From CAVTOO01 sp963736355 (GTDB lineage: Bacteria; Pseudomonadota; Alphaproteobacteria; Rhizobiales; Xanthobacteraceae), in NCBI GenBank assembly GCA_963736355.1, contig CAVTOO010000003.1:62001-126000 (forward strand): DNA of 64,000 bases, read 5' to 3'. Below the pieces are notes generated by a model that was not told the origin of the DNA, did not search any database, and saw only the letters and a list, made by a program, of their open reading frames with translations. The translations under genes and the position numbers were made by a program. Of the stretch, positions 52,755 through 62,853 are shown one piece after another (the first letter of the stretch is position 1; the number at the start of each line of letters is the position of its first letter).

Positions 52755-52870
52755 AACGATCCCCAGTGTGGACGGGTTGTGACCGTATCAGGCGGCCTGT
52801 AGAAATACGGCTCTCCTCGCGCCGGGTTTCAACCCCGGCCCTGCATTTGAGTTCCACACAAGGCGACCCG

Positions 52871-53269
52871 ATGACTGGCCCTACCGACAAGCTTTCCCCC
52901 TACGCCGACATGCTCGGCATCCGCTACATCGTCCTCGACAAGGCCAAGATCGTCGCCGAGATGCCGATCACCGAGAGCATGGCCAACCTCAACGGCACCG
53001 CCCATGGCGGCGCGATCCTCTCGCTGCTCGACCAGGTCGCGGGCATGGGGGCGCGCTGGAACCTGACGACGACGCAGAGCACGGTGACGGTGGAGAGCAA
53101 GACCAACTTCTTCGCGACCATACCCATCGGCGACGTGGCGCATGCGGAGGGAACGCCTCTCCATGTCGGGCGCACGACCTCGGTCTGGCTGACGCGCGTC
53201 ACGCGCGGCGACGGCAAGCTCGCAGCGATCTGCACGCAAACGCAACTCGTCCTCGAACCGAAGGGCTGA
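52871..53269 (+). CDS. PaaI-type hotdog thioesterase
   Basis: 132 residues. The hotdog helix NLNGTAHGGAILSLLDQVAG carries the catalytic Asn/Asp-like residues of 4HBT/PaaI thioesterases; strands follow (VTVESKTNFFATIPIG, SVWLTRVTRGDGKLAAICTQTQ). It hydrolyses acyl-CoA thioesters; substrate unknown. ATG 52871 behind AAGG. The photolyase gene starts 2 bases after its stop. Confidence 0.88.
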   Translation: MTGPTDKLSPYADMLGIRYIVLDKAKIVAEMPITESMANLNGTAHGGAILSLLDQVAGMGARWNLTTTQSTVTVESKTNFFATIPIGDVAHAEGTPLHVGRTTSVWLTRVTRGDGKLAAICTQTQLVLEPKG

Positions 53270-53271
53270 CA

Positions 53272-54694
53272 TTGACGACCGTCGTCTGGTTCCGCGACAG
53301 CCTGCGCCTTTCGGATCACCCGGCGCTGGCGGCGGCTGCGGCGACGAAAGAGCCTGTCGTCTGTCTCTATATCCTCGACGACAAGGCCAATGTGCGCCCG
53401 CTCGGCGGCGCTTCGCGCTGGTGGCTGGCGCAATCGCTGCGCAGCCTCGACGAAAGCCTGAAGACGCTCGGGCAGACGCTGGTGCTGCGGCGCGGATCGT
53501 CCGCGACGATCGTTGCGGAGATCGCACGCGAGGTCGAAGCCAGCGCCGTTCACGCCAATCGCATGCGGACGCGCGAGGGCGAGGCGCTTGAAACGCGCGT
53601 GAAAGCCGCGCTCGACGGCATTGCGCTGAAACTGTTCGAGCCCGATCTGCTCGCAACACCGGAACGATTTCGCAACAAGGAGGGGCGCGGACCGCGCGTG
53701 TTCACGCCGTTCTGGCGGCGCGTGCTGGCCGAGAGGAGATCGCCGACGCCCCCTGCCCGCACCGAAAACGCTTCCGCGTGGCAAGACCATCAAAAGCGAC
53801 ACGCTCAACGACTGGCAGCTCGAGCCGACCAGGCCCGACTGGGCCAAGGGCTTTCGCGCGACATGGGCGGCGGGTGAATCGGCCGCGCTGCGACGCCTGA
53901 CGGATTTTCTCGCGGACGATGTCAAAGGCTACGCAACCGGACGCGACCGGCCGGATCAACCTGCGACCTCACGGCTGTCGCCGCATCTGCGCTTCGGCGA
54001 GATCAGCCCTCGGCAGGTGTTTCATGCGGCGCGTTTCGCCACCGAGGAGCGCCCCGCCTTCGCACGCGATATCGAAAAATTCCTCAGCGAAGTCGGCTGG
54101 CGCGAGTTCTGCCATCATTTGCTGTTCGACGTGCCGGACCTGAACACGCAGAATTTGCAGCACGCCTTCGATGCGTTTCCCTGGCGCAGCGACGCCAAGG
54201 CACTGCGCGCATGGCAGCGCGGACAAACGGGCTATCCAATCGTCGACGCCGGAATGCGCGAACTGTGGCAGACCGGCACGATGCACAACCGCGTGCGCAT
54301 GGTCGTCGCCTCGTTCCTCGTCAAGCATCTGCTGATCGACTGGCGCGAGGGCGAAAGCTGGTTCTGGGATACGCTCGTCGATGCGGACGAGGCGAGCAAC
54401 CCGGCCAACTGGCAATGGGTCGCGGGCTGCGGCGCGGATGCCGCGCCGTACTTTCGTATCTTCAACCCGGTGCTGCAGGGCGAGAAGTTCGATCCCGAAG
54501 GAATTTATGTGCGCCGCTTCGTGCCGGAACTGAAGGACTTGCCGAACGCGCTCATTCACAGCCCGTGGAATGCGACGCCGCTCGAACTCTCAAGCGCGGG
54601 CGTGACGCTCGGCAAGAGCTATCCCGAGCCGATCGTCGATCACAAGATGGCGCGCGAGCGCGCGCTGGCGGCGTTGAAGAAGACGAAGGGCTGA
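53272..54694 (+). CDS. phr: deoxyribodipyrimidine photolyase (frameshifted)
   Basis: About 473 residues after removing one extra base near 53740-53755. N-terminal photolyase-related domain (VVWFRDSLRLSDHPALAAA, VLRRGSSATIV), FAD-binding C-terminal domain with SRLSPHLRFGEISPRQVF, GWREFCHHLLF, GYPIVDAGMRELWQTGTMHNRVRMVVASFLVKHLLIDWREG, DADEASNPANWQW, YFRIFNPVLQGEKFDPEG. It repairs UV-induced cyclobutane pyrimidine dimers in blue light. It starts with TTG 53272, translationally coupled to the thioesterase gene. Confidence 0.92.
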
Positions 54695-54696
54695 AG

Positions 54697-54827
54697 TCAT
54701 TCCGGGGCGCGCCGTTCGGCGCGAGCCCGGAATCCATAACCCCAGCAACAAAAATTATCGCCGAGCGCATCATCCTACACAGGGAGTATGGATTCCGGAC
54801 AACCGCTTCGCGGTTTCCGGAATGACG
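54697..54827. repeat. intergenic repeat, 'attccgg' family
   Basis: GTCATTCCGGGGCGCGCCGTTCGGCGCGAGCCCGGAAT and GGATTCCGGACAACCGCTTCGCGGTTTCCGGAATGAC, each a hairpin with its own loop. Between convergent phr and the EamA transporter gene. Confidence 0.82.
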
Positions 54828-54846
54828 ACAGAGTTTGCCGAACTAG

Positions 54847-55710
54847 CTAGCGCGTTTTCCAGTTCACGACAAACACACCGGCGGTGCAGATCACCATGCC
54901 GGCAATCGAAATGGCGTCGAGCGTCTCGCCGAACAGCAGCCACGCCAAGACGGCGGTGACAGCGGGCACAAGATAAAACAGACTTGCGAACTCGGTGGTG
55001 CCCGAGCGGCGGATCAGCCAGTACATCAGCGCGACCGTGCCGATGGACAGCACGAAGACGAGCCATGTCAGCGCGACGAAGAATTCGACCGACCAGTCGA
55101 TCACCCGCGTCTCGAACAGCAACGACCCGATGGCAAACAGGACGAACGCGGACAGATACTGAAAGATGTTGCCGCTGCGCCAATCGATGCCGCCGCCGAA
55201 GCGCTTCTGATAGAGCGTGCCGAGCGTGATGCCGAGCAGCGAGAAGAAGGACGCGACCCAGCCCCAGATCGCCGTGCCGCCGAGCGTGCGGTCATGCAGC
55301 ACCAGCGCCACGCCCAAGAGGCCCAGCACCAGCCCGCCCCATTGCAGCGGCGTGACGCGCTCGCCGAGGAAGCGATTGGCGATGGTCGAGGTGAGCACGG
55401 GTTGCAGCCCCGGAATCATTGCCGACAGCCCGGCCGGCACCGACAGATGAATCGCGACCGCGACGCCGCCGAGATAAAGCCCGTGGACCAGCGCGCCCGT
55501 GACAATGCTGTGAACGATGCCCATCCGGTTGGAAAACGGCGGGCGCACGATGACGGCGATGATCGTCAGGATCGCGACAACGCACAATACGCGCAGGGCG
55601 AAGAACGTCATCGGCTCGGCGTGATTCAGCCCCGCCTTGGTGCCGATGAAGCCGGTGCTCCACAGGACAACAAAAACGAGGGGCGCGATACGCGCTGCAA
55701 AGGACAACAA
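54847..55710 (-). CDS. EamA/DMT family transporter
   Basis: 287 residues, ten membrane segments in two five-helix repeats. Motifs: VLWSTGFIGTKAGL, AMIPGLQPVLTSTIANRFLGERVTPLQWGGLVLGLLGVALVL and YLVPAVTAVLAWLLFGETLDAISIAGMVIC. This is the RhaT/YdcZ-like drug/metabolite exporter family. The substrate is not predictable. Stands alone between the 'attccgg' repeat and the adhC promoter. Confidence 0.92.
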   Translation of the reverse strand: MLSFAARIAPLVFVVLWSTGFIGTKAGLNHAEPMTFFALRVLCVVAILTIIAVIVRPPFSNRMGIVHSIVTGALVHGLYLGGVAVAIHLSVPAGLSAMIPGLQPVLTSTIANRFLGERVTPLQWGGLVLGLLGVALVLHDRTLGGTAIWGWVASFFSLLGITLGTLYQKRFGGGIDWRSGNIFQYLSAFVLFAIGSLLFETRVIDWSVEFFVALTWLVFVLSIGTVALMYWLIRRSGTTEFASLFYLVPAVTAVLAWLLFGETLDAISIAGMVICTAGVFVVNWKTR

Positions 55711-55864
55711 ATTTCCCGATGTCCTGGCATTCTTTTGCCGGCACCTATTCCGCGGATCAGTACGCTTTTCGGGATCATGCCTGAGCGCCTGCTTGCCTGA
55801 GCAGGGTCATCTCTGGCAACCTCATTCGACGCTTTCAAACTAAAGTTATCCGGGAGAATTTCGT

Positions 55865-56992
55865 ATGGACGTTCGTGCCGCTATCGCCGTTGCCGCCGGC
55901 AAACCCCTCGAAATCGCGACCGTCCAGCTCGAAGGCCCGAAAGCGGGTGAAGTGCTGGTCGAGATCAAGGCGACCGGCGTCTGCCACACCGACGAATTCA
56001 CCCTGTCGGGCGCGGATCCCGAGGGCCTGTTCCCGGCCATTCTCGGCCATGAGGGCGCGGGAATCGTCGTCGATGTCGGCCCCGGCGTGACGAGCGTCAA
56101 AAAGGGCGACCACGTGATTCCGCTCTACACGCCCGAATGCCGCCAGTGCCCGTCCTGCCTGTCGCGCAAGACAAACCTCTGCACCGCGATCCGCGCCACG
56201 CAGGGCCAGGGCGTGATGCCCGACGGCACCTCGCGCTTCTCGATGGGCGGCAAGAAGGTGCTGCACTACATGGGCACCTCGACCTTCGCCAACTACACGG
56301 TGCTGCCGGAGATCGCGGTGGCGAAGATCCGCAAGGACGCGCCGTTCGAGAAGGTCTGCTACATCGGCTGCGGTGTGACGACCGGCATCGGCGCGGTGAT
56401 CAACACCGCGCGGGTCGAGCCCGGCGCCAAGGCGATCGTGTTCGGCTTAGGCGGCATCGGGCTCAACGTGCTGCAGGGATTGCGGCTGGCCGGTGCGGAC
56501 ATGATCATCGGCGTCGATATCAACAATGACCGCAAAGCCTGGGGCGAGCGCTTCGGCATGACGCATTTCGTCAACCCGAAGGAAGCGGGCTCCGATTTGG
56601 TGCCCTACCTCGTGAACCTGACCAAGACAGAAGCCGACCAAATTGGTGGAGCGGACTACACGTTCGACTGCACCGGCAACGTGACTGTGATGCGACAGGC
56701 GCTGGAAGCCTGCCATCGCGGCTGGGGCGTGTCGGTCGTCATCGGCGTCGCAGGCTCCGGTCAGGAGATTGCGACACGTCCGTTCCAGCTGGTGACCGGG
56801 CGCACATGGAAAGGCACGGCCTTCGGCGGCGCACGCGGACGCACCGACGTGCCGAAGATCGTGGACTGGTATATGGACGGAAAAATTCAGATCGATCCGA
56901 TGATCACGCATGTGATGCCGCTCGAACAAATCAATCATGCCTTCGACCTGATGCATGAAGGCAAGAGCATCCGCAGCGTCGTGACGTTCTGA
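55865..56992 (+). CDS. adhC: S-(hydroxymethyl)glutathione dehydrogenase / class III alcohol dehydrogenase
   Basis: 375 residues. Catalytic zinc ligands in GVCHTDEFTLSG and GHEGAGIV, structural zinc cysteines in CRQCPSCLSRKTNLC, and the NAD-binding Rossmann motif GLGGIGLNVLQG. FGGARGRTDVP and the Asp/Glu next to the zinc site fit class III enzymes, which oxidise S-hydroxymethylglutathione (from formaldehyde) and reduce GSNO. CGGGAG lies about 10 bases before ATG 55865. The OmpA gene begins 29 bases after its stop. Confidence 0.95.
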   Translation: MDVRAAIAVAAGKPLEIATVQLEGPKAGEVLVEIKATGVCHTDEFTLSGADPEGLFPAILGHEGAGIVVDVGPGVTSVKKGDHVIPLYTPECRQCPSCLSRKTNLCTAIRATQGQGVMPDGTSRFSMGGKKVLHYMGTSTFANYTVLPEIAVAKIRKDAPFEKVCYIGCGVTTGIGAVINTARVEPGAKAIVFGLGGIGLNVLQGLRLAGADMIIGVDINNDRKAWGERFGMTHFVNPKEAGSDLVPYLVNLTKTEADQIGGADYTFDCTGNVTVMRQALEACHRGWGVSVVIGVAGSGQEIATRPFQLVTGRTWKGTAFGGARGRTDVPKIVDWYMDGKIQIDPMITHVMPLEQINHAFDLMHEGKSIRSVVTF

Positions 56993-57021
56993 CGCCGCCG
57001 CATTTCTGGGAGAGGCCCGAG

Positions 57022-58251
57022 ATGGGTATGACAAGGTTGGGCAAGACTCGGATCGCATTCTCGTTCGCGGCGCTGGTCGCGGTGAGCGGCCCCGCCCTCG
57101 CCGCCGGCGATTGCGCGCCGTTCGGCAAGCTCAACGGCTACGATGCGCAGGTTGAGCCGGCGCAGCGCCTCTACGGCGCCGACGATTTTCGTGTCGATCA
57201 GAACAATTCCGACAAGATCGAAAACGTCGGCGGGAAATTCTGCCGTCAGGTCTACACCATCAAGGACGGCGCCAACATGATGGCCGACCTTGAAATCCAG
57301 AAGAACCACGAAGCCGTGGCGGCGAAGTTCGGCGGGCAGACGCTGTTCACCGACGACCGCAACATCTATGGCCGCATGACGGCCGGCGGCAAAGAGACCT
57401 GGTACAAGGTCTACAGCCAGGAAAACGAAATTCAGGTCACGGTCATCGAGAAGCAACCGTTCAAGCCGCGGCTGACGCAGGCCGGTCCGCAGGATTTCCG
57501 CCTGTTCGGCCATCTGCCGGAATATGACGGCAAGGCCGAGCGGCGCAATTTCGGCAAGGAGACCTTCCGCGTTCAGGACGGCGACGACATCAAGGACGTC
57601 ACGCCGCAGGGCACGCGCACCTACGTTGTGTACATCCCGAAAACCGGACCGGACTGCACGAATCCGAAAGCGCAGTGCGCCAGCGACATCGACGCGATCC
57701 TCAACTACCAGAGCGCGATGACCGCGCTCGGCGGCGAGGTGCTGTTTCAGGACGACCGCCACACCACGGCGCGCGCCGTCGTCAACGGCCAGACGATCTG
57801 GCTCGGGCTCTATACGCAGGAAAACGAAATCCAGCTGACGGTGATCGAGGAGAAGGCGTTCGAGGCGAGCATGAAGCCGCCGGAGGCCTCCGCGCTCAAG
57901 GCCGCGCTCGACAAGGACGGCCGCGTCGCTCTCTACGTCAATTTCGATTTCGCCAAGGCGACGCTGAAGCCCGACGCAGCGCCCGTGATTGCGCAGGTGC
58001 TCAAGCTGATGAAGGACAACCCGACGCTGAAATTGTCCATCGAAGGACACACCGACGATATCGGCGCCACTGATTACAACACCAAATTGTCGCAGGCGCG
58101 CGCAGCTTCGATGGTCAGCGCGCTGGTCGCGCAGGGCATTGCCGCCGACCGGTTGACCTCGGCCGGCTTCGGCGAGGACAAGCCCATCGCCGACAACAAC
58201 GCGCCGGACGGACGCGCCAAGAACCGCCGCGTGGAGCTGGTGAAGTCGTAG
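57022..58251 (+). CDS. OmpA family protein with internal duplication
   Basis: 409 residues. Signal peptide (cleavage near PALAAGD), then two homologous modules: one with FGKLNGYDAQ, DDRNIYGRM and YSQENEIQVTVIEKQPF, the other with FGHLPEYDGK, DDRHTTARA and YTQENEIQLTVIEEKAF. The C-terminus is an OmpA domain (VNFDFAKATLKPDAAPV, IEGHTDDIGATDYNTKLSQARAASM, NNAPDGRAKNRRVELV). The two modules resemble DUF4892-like units. Probably a peptidoglycan-bound outer-membrane or periplasmic protein. Confidence 0.88.
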   Translation: MGMTRLGKTRIAFSFAALVAVSGPALAAGDCAPFGKLNGYDAQVEPAQRLYGADDFRVDQNNSDKIENVGGKFCRQVYTIKDGANMMADLEIQKNHEAVAAKFGGQTLFTDDRNIYGRMTAGGKETWYKVYSQENEIQVTVIEKQPFKPRLTQAGPQDFRLFGHLPEYDGKAERRNFGKETFRVQDGDDIKDVTPQGTRTYVVYIPKTGPDCTNPKAQCASDIDAILNYQSAMTALGGEVLFQDDRHTTARAVVNGQTIWLGLYTQENEIQLTVIEEKAFEASMKPPEASALKAALDKDGRVALYVNFDFAKATLKPDAAPVIAQVLKLMKDNPTLKLSIEGHTDDIGATDYNTKLSQARAASMVSALVAQGIAADRLTSAGFGEDKPIADNNAPDGRAKNRRVELVKS

Positions 58252-58260
58252 AGTGACTCG

Positions 58261-58361
58261 CCTTGTCCTTCCGGACGCCGCGAGTGCGGGCTGTCAGGAT
58301 AGGCTTCGAGACGCGCCTTTCAGGCGCTCCTCAGGACAGGACCTCATGGGCTGAGGAGGTC
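58261..58361. repeat. intergenic palindromic repeats, 'cttcgagacg' family plus partial 'attccgg' unit
   Basis: CTTGTCCTTCCGGACGCCGCGAGTGCGGGCTGTC (fragment of the 'attccgg' type) followed by GGCTTCGAGACGCGCCTTTCAGGCGCTCCTCAGGAC and CCTCATGGGCTGAGGAGG. Between the OmpA gene and the FAH-family gene. Confidence 0.7.
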
Positions 58362-58548
58362 GCATTCGCTGGCAAGTTCAGCGCGCCAGCGGAATGACGG
58401 CAACGTCGTTGAACCGGCGAGTCCATCGCAAGCTCAGGCATACAGCTATACTTTTGCTCTATGGTGATCGGCGTTTTTCTGCGCCGGAAGCAGCGACAAA
58501 CCCGCCACCATTGCCTATAAAGCGCGGGCCAGTTTGGACCCCAGCGCC

Positions 58549-59731
58549 ATGCCCCCTCGCCTCACCGCCACCACCGCCGCGACCCTGCCGCACGACGCCG
58601 AAAAGGCAGTGCTGGCCGGACGCCTGTGGCGGCCGGACGCCCAAGGGCCATCGGTCGTCGTGCTGCGCGGCAGCGACCTTGTGGATGTCAGCGGCAGTTT
58701 CGCCACCATGCGCGATCTGTGCGAGGCAGCCGATCCTGCCGCTGCGCTGCGCGCCGCGAAGGGCGAGACGGTTTGCTCGCTCGACGCGGCGATGGCCAAC
58801 ACGCCGCCCGACACGCGCGACGCGACCAAGCCGTGGCTGCTCGCCCCGATCGACCTGCAGGCGGTGAAAGCGGCCGGCGTCACCTTCGCAATCTCGATGC
58901 TGGAGCGTGTCATCGAGGAGCGCGCGCGCGGCAATCCGCAGAGCGCCGCCGAGATCCGCAAGGAAATCGACAAGATCGTCGGCGCGGACTTGTCCAAGCT
59001 CAAGCCCGGTTCGGCGGAAGCCAAGCAGCTCAAAGAAGTGCTGATCGCGCAAGGCACCTGGAGCCAGTATCTCGAAGTCGGCATCGGACCCGACGCGGAA
59101 ATCTTCACCAAGGCGCAGCCGATGTCGTCGGTCGGCACGCTGATGGATGCCGGCATTCATCCAATTTCGAAGTGGAACAATCCGGAGCCGGAGGTGGTGC
59201 TGATCGTCGCCTCGACCGGCGCCATCGTCGGCGCAACGCTCGGCAACGATGTGAACCTGCGCGACGTCGAGGGCCGCTCGGCGCTGCTGCTCTCCAAGGC
59301 CAAGGACAACAACGCCAGCTGCGCGATCGGGCCGTTCATCCGCTTCTTCGACAATGATTTCAGCCTCGACACCGTGCGCAAGATGAATCTCAGCCTGCGC
59401 GTCGAAGGCGCCGACGGCTTCGTGCATGACGGGTGCCTCGAATATCTCCAAGATCAGCCGCGATCCTGCCGATCTTGTCGGGCAATTAATCGGCAAGAAT
59501 CACTATTATCCGGACGGCGCGGTGCTGTTCCTCGGCACGCTGTTCGCGCCCATCGACGACCGCGGCGCGCCGGGCAAGGGCTTCACGCATCACCTCGACG
59601 ATATCGTCACCATCTCCGCGCCGGAACTGGGCGCACTCGTCAACCGCATCCGCCGCACCGATCAATGCGAAGCGTGGCGTTTCGGCGCGAGTCATCTCAT
59701 GCGTAATCTCGCAACGCGCGGGTTGCTATAA
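58549..59731 (+). CDS. FAH-family hydratase/dehydratase, 2-keto-3-deoxy-pentonate dehydratase-like (frameshifted)
   Basis: About 393 residues after removing one extra C at 59425. The C-terminal FAH domain has VASTGAIVGATLGNDVNLRDVEGRSALLL, the metal-binding acidic residues in PEPEVVLI, and GFVMTGASNISKISRD. The N-terminal 150 residues are an additional domain (RLWRPDAQGPSVVVLRG, ATMRDLCEAAD). Length and layout match Caulobacter XylX-like enzymes that dehydrate 2-keto-3-deoxy-pentonates to 2,5-dioxopentanoate. The next gene encodes the enzyme for that product. Confidence 0.83.
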
Positions 59732-59757
59732 AATTCGGAAGTTAAAGGGAGTCTCTC

Positions 59758-61200
59758 ATGGGTCTGCACCAGAATTTCATCGCCGGCGAATGGGTCAAGG
59801 GCGACAAGGTCACCAAGAACATCAACCCGTCCGACACCAACGATGTGATCGGCGAGTTCGTGCAGGCGACCGCCGCCGACACCGAAGCCGCGATTGCGGC
59901 CGCGCATGCCGCCGCCCCGGCCTGGTCGCGCACGACGCCGCAGGAGCGCCATGACATTCTCAAGCGCGTCGGCGACGAAGTGATCGCGCGCAAGGATGAG
60001 CTCGGCAAATTGCTGGCGCGCGAGGAAGGCAAGACGCTGCCGGAGGGCGTGGGCGAAACCGTGCGCGCCGGACAGATCTTCCTGTTCTTCGCGCAGGAGT
60101 GCCTGCGCATGGCCGGCGAACTGGTGCCCTCAGTACGCCCGGGCGTCGACCGTCGAGATCACGCGCGAGGCCGTCGGCGTCGTCGGCATCATCACGCCGT
60201 GGAATTTCCCCATCGCGATTCCGGCGTGGAAGATCGCGCCCGCGCTCGCCTACGGCAACACCGTGGTGTTCAAGCCGGCCGACCTCGTGCCGGGCTGCGC
60301 GCATGCGCTGGCCGAGATCATCGCGAAAGCCGGAACGCCGAAGGGCGTGTTCAACCTGACCATGGGCCGCGGCTCGGTGGTCGGCGAGACGCATTCTCAA
60401 TTCCAAGCTCGTCAACGCCGTGACCTTCACGGGCTCAGTCGGCACCGGCAAGAAGGTCGCCGCCACCTGCGTCGGCGGCATGAAGAAGTTCCAGCTCGAG
60501 ATGGGCGGCAAGAACCCGCTCGTTATTCTCGACGACGCCGATCTCAAGGTCGCGGTCGAAGCCGCCGTCAACGGCGCGTACTTCTCGACCGGCCAGCGCT
60601 GCACGGCGTCGTCGCGCTTCATCGTCACCGCAGGGCATCCACGACAAGTTCGTCGAGGCCATGACCGAGCGGCTGAAGGCCACCGTGGTCGACGACGCGC
60701 TGAAGGCCGGCACGCAGATCGGCCCCGTGGTCGATCCGAGCCAGCTGGAGACGGACCTCTCCTACATCAAGATCGGCCAGCAGGAAGGCGCCAAGCTCGC
60801 CTATGGCGGCGAATTGCTCAACCGTGCGACGCCGGGCCATTACATGGCGCCCGCCCTCTTCACCGAGGCGACGAACTCCATGCGCATCTCGCGCGAGGAA
60901 ATCTTCGGGCCGGTCGCCAGCGTGATCCGCGTCAAGGATTACGAGACGGCGCTCGTCACCGCCAACGACACCGAGTTCGGCCTGTCGTCGGGCATCTGCA
61001 CCACGAGCCTGAAATACGCCTCGCACTTCAAGCGCAATGCCGAAGCCGGCATGGTGATGGTCAACCTGCCGACGGCGGGCGTCGACTATCACGTGCCGTT
61101 CGGCGGCCGCAAAGGCTCGAGCTACGGCCCGCGCGAACAGGGCCGCTATGCGGCGGAGTTCTTCACCACGGTGAAGACGGCCTATCAGGCGGCGGGCTGA
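59758..61200 (+). CDS. 2,5-dioxovalerate (alpha-ketoglutarate semialdehyde) dehydrogenase (frameshifted)
   Basis: About 479 residues after removing three extra C (near 60151, 60392, 60631). ALDH motifs: WNFPIAIPAWKIAPALAYGNTVV, FTGSVGTGKKVA, LEMGGKNPLVILDDADL (catalytic Glu), TGQRCTASSRF (catalytic Cys), EEIFGPVASVIRV, PFGGRKGSSYGPREQGRYA. Similar enzymes oxidise alpha-ketoglutarate semialdehyde to 2-oxoglutarate in pentose, hydroxyproline and glucarate catabolism. Starts 26 bases after the FAH-family gene, GGGAG upstream of ATG 59758. Confidence 0.9.
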
Positions 61201-61215
61201 TCGGCGTGAGGAGCG

Positions 61216-62591
61216 CTATATTTTATTTGACGCGCTTTCTTCACGCGAACCGGTACCCACTTCGCTTGAAAGCGCTACGCTTCCTACAATCGCGGCGATC
61301 ACTGCCCAATAGGCAAAGCGGAAATCGGATGCGACGCCGACCGCAAGGTATGTGAGCACATAGACCACCGCCGAGCCGGCAACGCCGAGCGCGAAGGCGC
61401 CGGCCGGGGTGCTGCGTCGCCGCCACGCCAGCGCACAAACAGCGATACAGGCCAGAAGCCAAACGCCGGGGCGCATCAGCGGCGTCGGTTTCAGCGCATC
61501 GTGCACCGACTTGACGAACATGAAGGCCGGCTTACCGGCGAGCGGGATCTTCGATTGATCCTCGATGTCGACCGTCCACATCGTCAGGTTGTCGTTCGCC
61601 AGGAAATTCCAGAAGAACTGGATGCGATGACGCAGATAGGCGAGCGGATGCGCCATGACGCTGCGTCAGCCAGGCGCGCGACAATGCGGGCGTCCCGAAC
61701 AGTCCGTCGCGCACCTCCAACTGCGCCATCACGAATTTGCACGGATCGCGCGTCCAGTAATTGTCCCATTCGGTCGGCTCGCAGTCGCGAACGATCCGAG
61801 ACGCATCCGTAGCACTCCATGTGCCGGGAAACTGGTTCTCGCCGGTCACCCGGCTGATGCCGCCAAGGTCCAGCACCAGGATCGAGTGCAACGCATGCTG
61901 GCGCTTCGCGTCGAGCACGCCGTAATAGACGATCTGCGTCATGGCGAAGAACGCCGCCGCAAGCGGCAGCAGCAACAGCGCGGTGTGCTTCCATTTAAAG
62001 CCGTTCGGCCAGAGAACATAGGCAACGAGAACGGGCGCAGCGAAAATCGCATTGAGACGCAGCAGCACGCCGAGCTACGATCAGCACGAGCGCCAGCACC
62101 TGCATCGGCAGGCGCGCCCTGCTCCCGGCGCTCATCAAGACGATGGCCGCCGCCAGCAGCCATAACGCCGCGAACAGGACATCGCGCCAGATGATACCGA
62201 CAAGAAAGAAGGCCGGAGGCATGGCGGCGAGCGCCAGCGGCAGGATGGCGGCAACGAACGAAATGCGCGCCAGCGCGAGCGCGAGGACGCCAAAGGCGCT
62301 CCAGTACAGCGCCGCCATCAGGATGAGCATACTCGCCGGACCCGGCGCAATCGGATCGACGAGACGCCACAGCTCGGTCATGACCGGCGATTGCCAGTCA
62401 CCCCGAAAGCCCGTCAGGACATCGGCATAGATATATTTGGCGTCGAAAGTCATGACGCCGGGGTAGTACACCGCGAGCGTCAGGGCGAAACCGGCCAGCG
62501 CCGCGATCACAAGCGCGCCGCGCCTCGACCGCATCGAGGCGGCGGCGCTATCCGCATCTACCGGAAAGAGTTCGGATTTGACGAGCGTCAT
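61216..62591 (-). CDS. polytopic membrane protein, GT-C glycosyltransferase-like (frameshifted)
   Basis: About 457 residues after removing two extra bases (near 62075 and 61664). Around ten membrane segments; N-terminal motif YYPGVMTFDAKYIYADVLTG after the first helix (first extracytoplasmic loop, as in GT-C families), then DWQSPVMTELWRLVD, SILVLDLGGISRVTG and HPLAYLRHRIQFFWNFL. Resembles large membrane GT-C-like proteins of rhizobia; substrate unknown. Its last 17 or so codons are encoded within the palindromic repeat at 61229. ATG 62591 chosen. Confidence 0.7.
61229..61276. repeat. GCGTTTTC-armed palindromic repeat (coding overlap)
   Basis: GACGCGCTTTCTTCACGCG, AACCGGTACCCACTTCGC, TTGAAAGCGCT: paired changes (GCGCTTTC with GAAAGCGC) keep the arms complementary compared with the other copies. 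It overlaps the 3' end of the membrane-protein gene on the minus strand. Confidence 0.85.
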
Positions 62592-62749
62592 GGCCTCGCC
62601 GACATGGCGCTCCGGGATCGATCCGTATCTCAGAGATCGATACGCCGGAGCCTTGGGCAAGAAGCCAGCGCGTACATCCGGCGCCAACCTCCGCTGGCAC
62701 CGAGCTACAGGAGTTTTGTGACAGCAATGCTACGGGGCGGACGAAGGCA

Positions 62750-62846
62750 CCGTCATTGCCGGGTCAAGTCCGGGCATGACGCTGAGTGTGAGGTCGCATC
62801 CTTCGAGACGCCCCGCTTCGCGTGGCTCCTCAGGATGAGGCCGTGC
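62750..62846. repeat. two adjacent intergenic repeats
   Basis: GTCATTGCCGGGTCAAGTCCGGGCATGAC (62750-62778, hairpin) is followed by GCATCCTTCGAGACGCCCCGCTTCGCGTGGCTCCTCAGGATGAGG (62798-62840, 'cttcgagacg' family). Between purU and the membrane-protein gene. Confidence 0.75.
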
Positions 62847-62853
62847 TGTTTGG

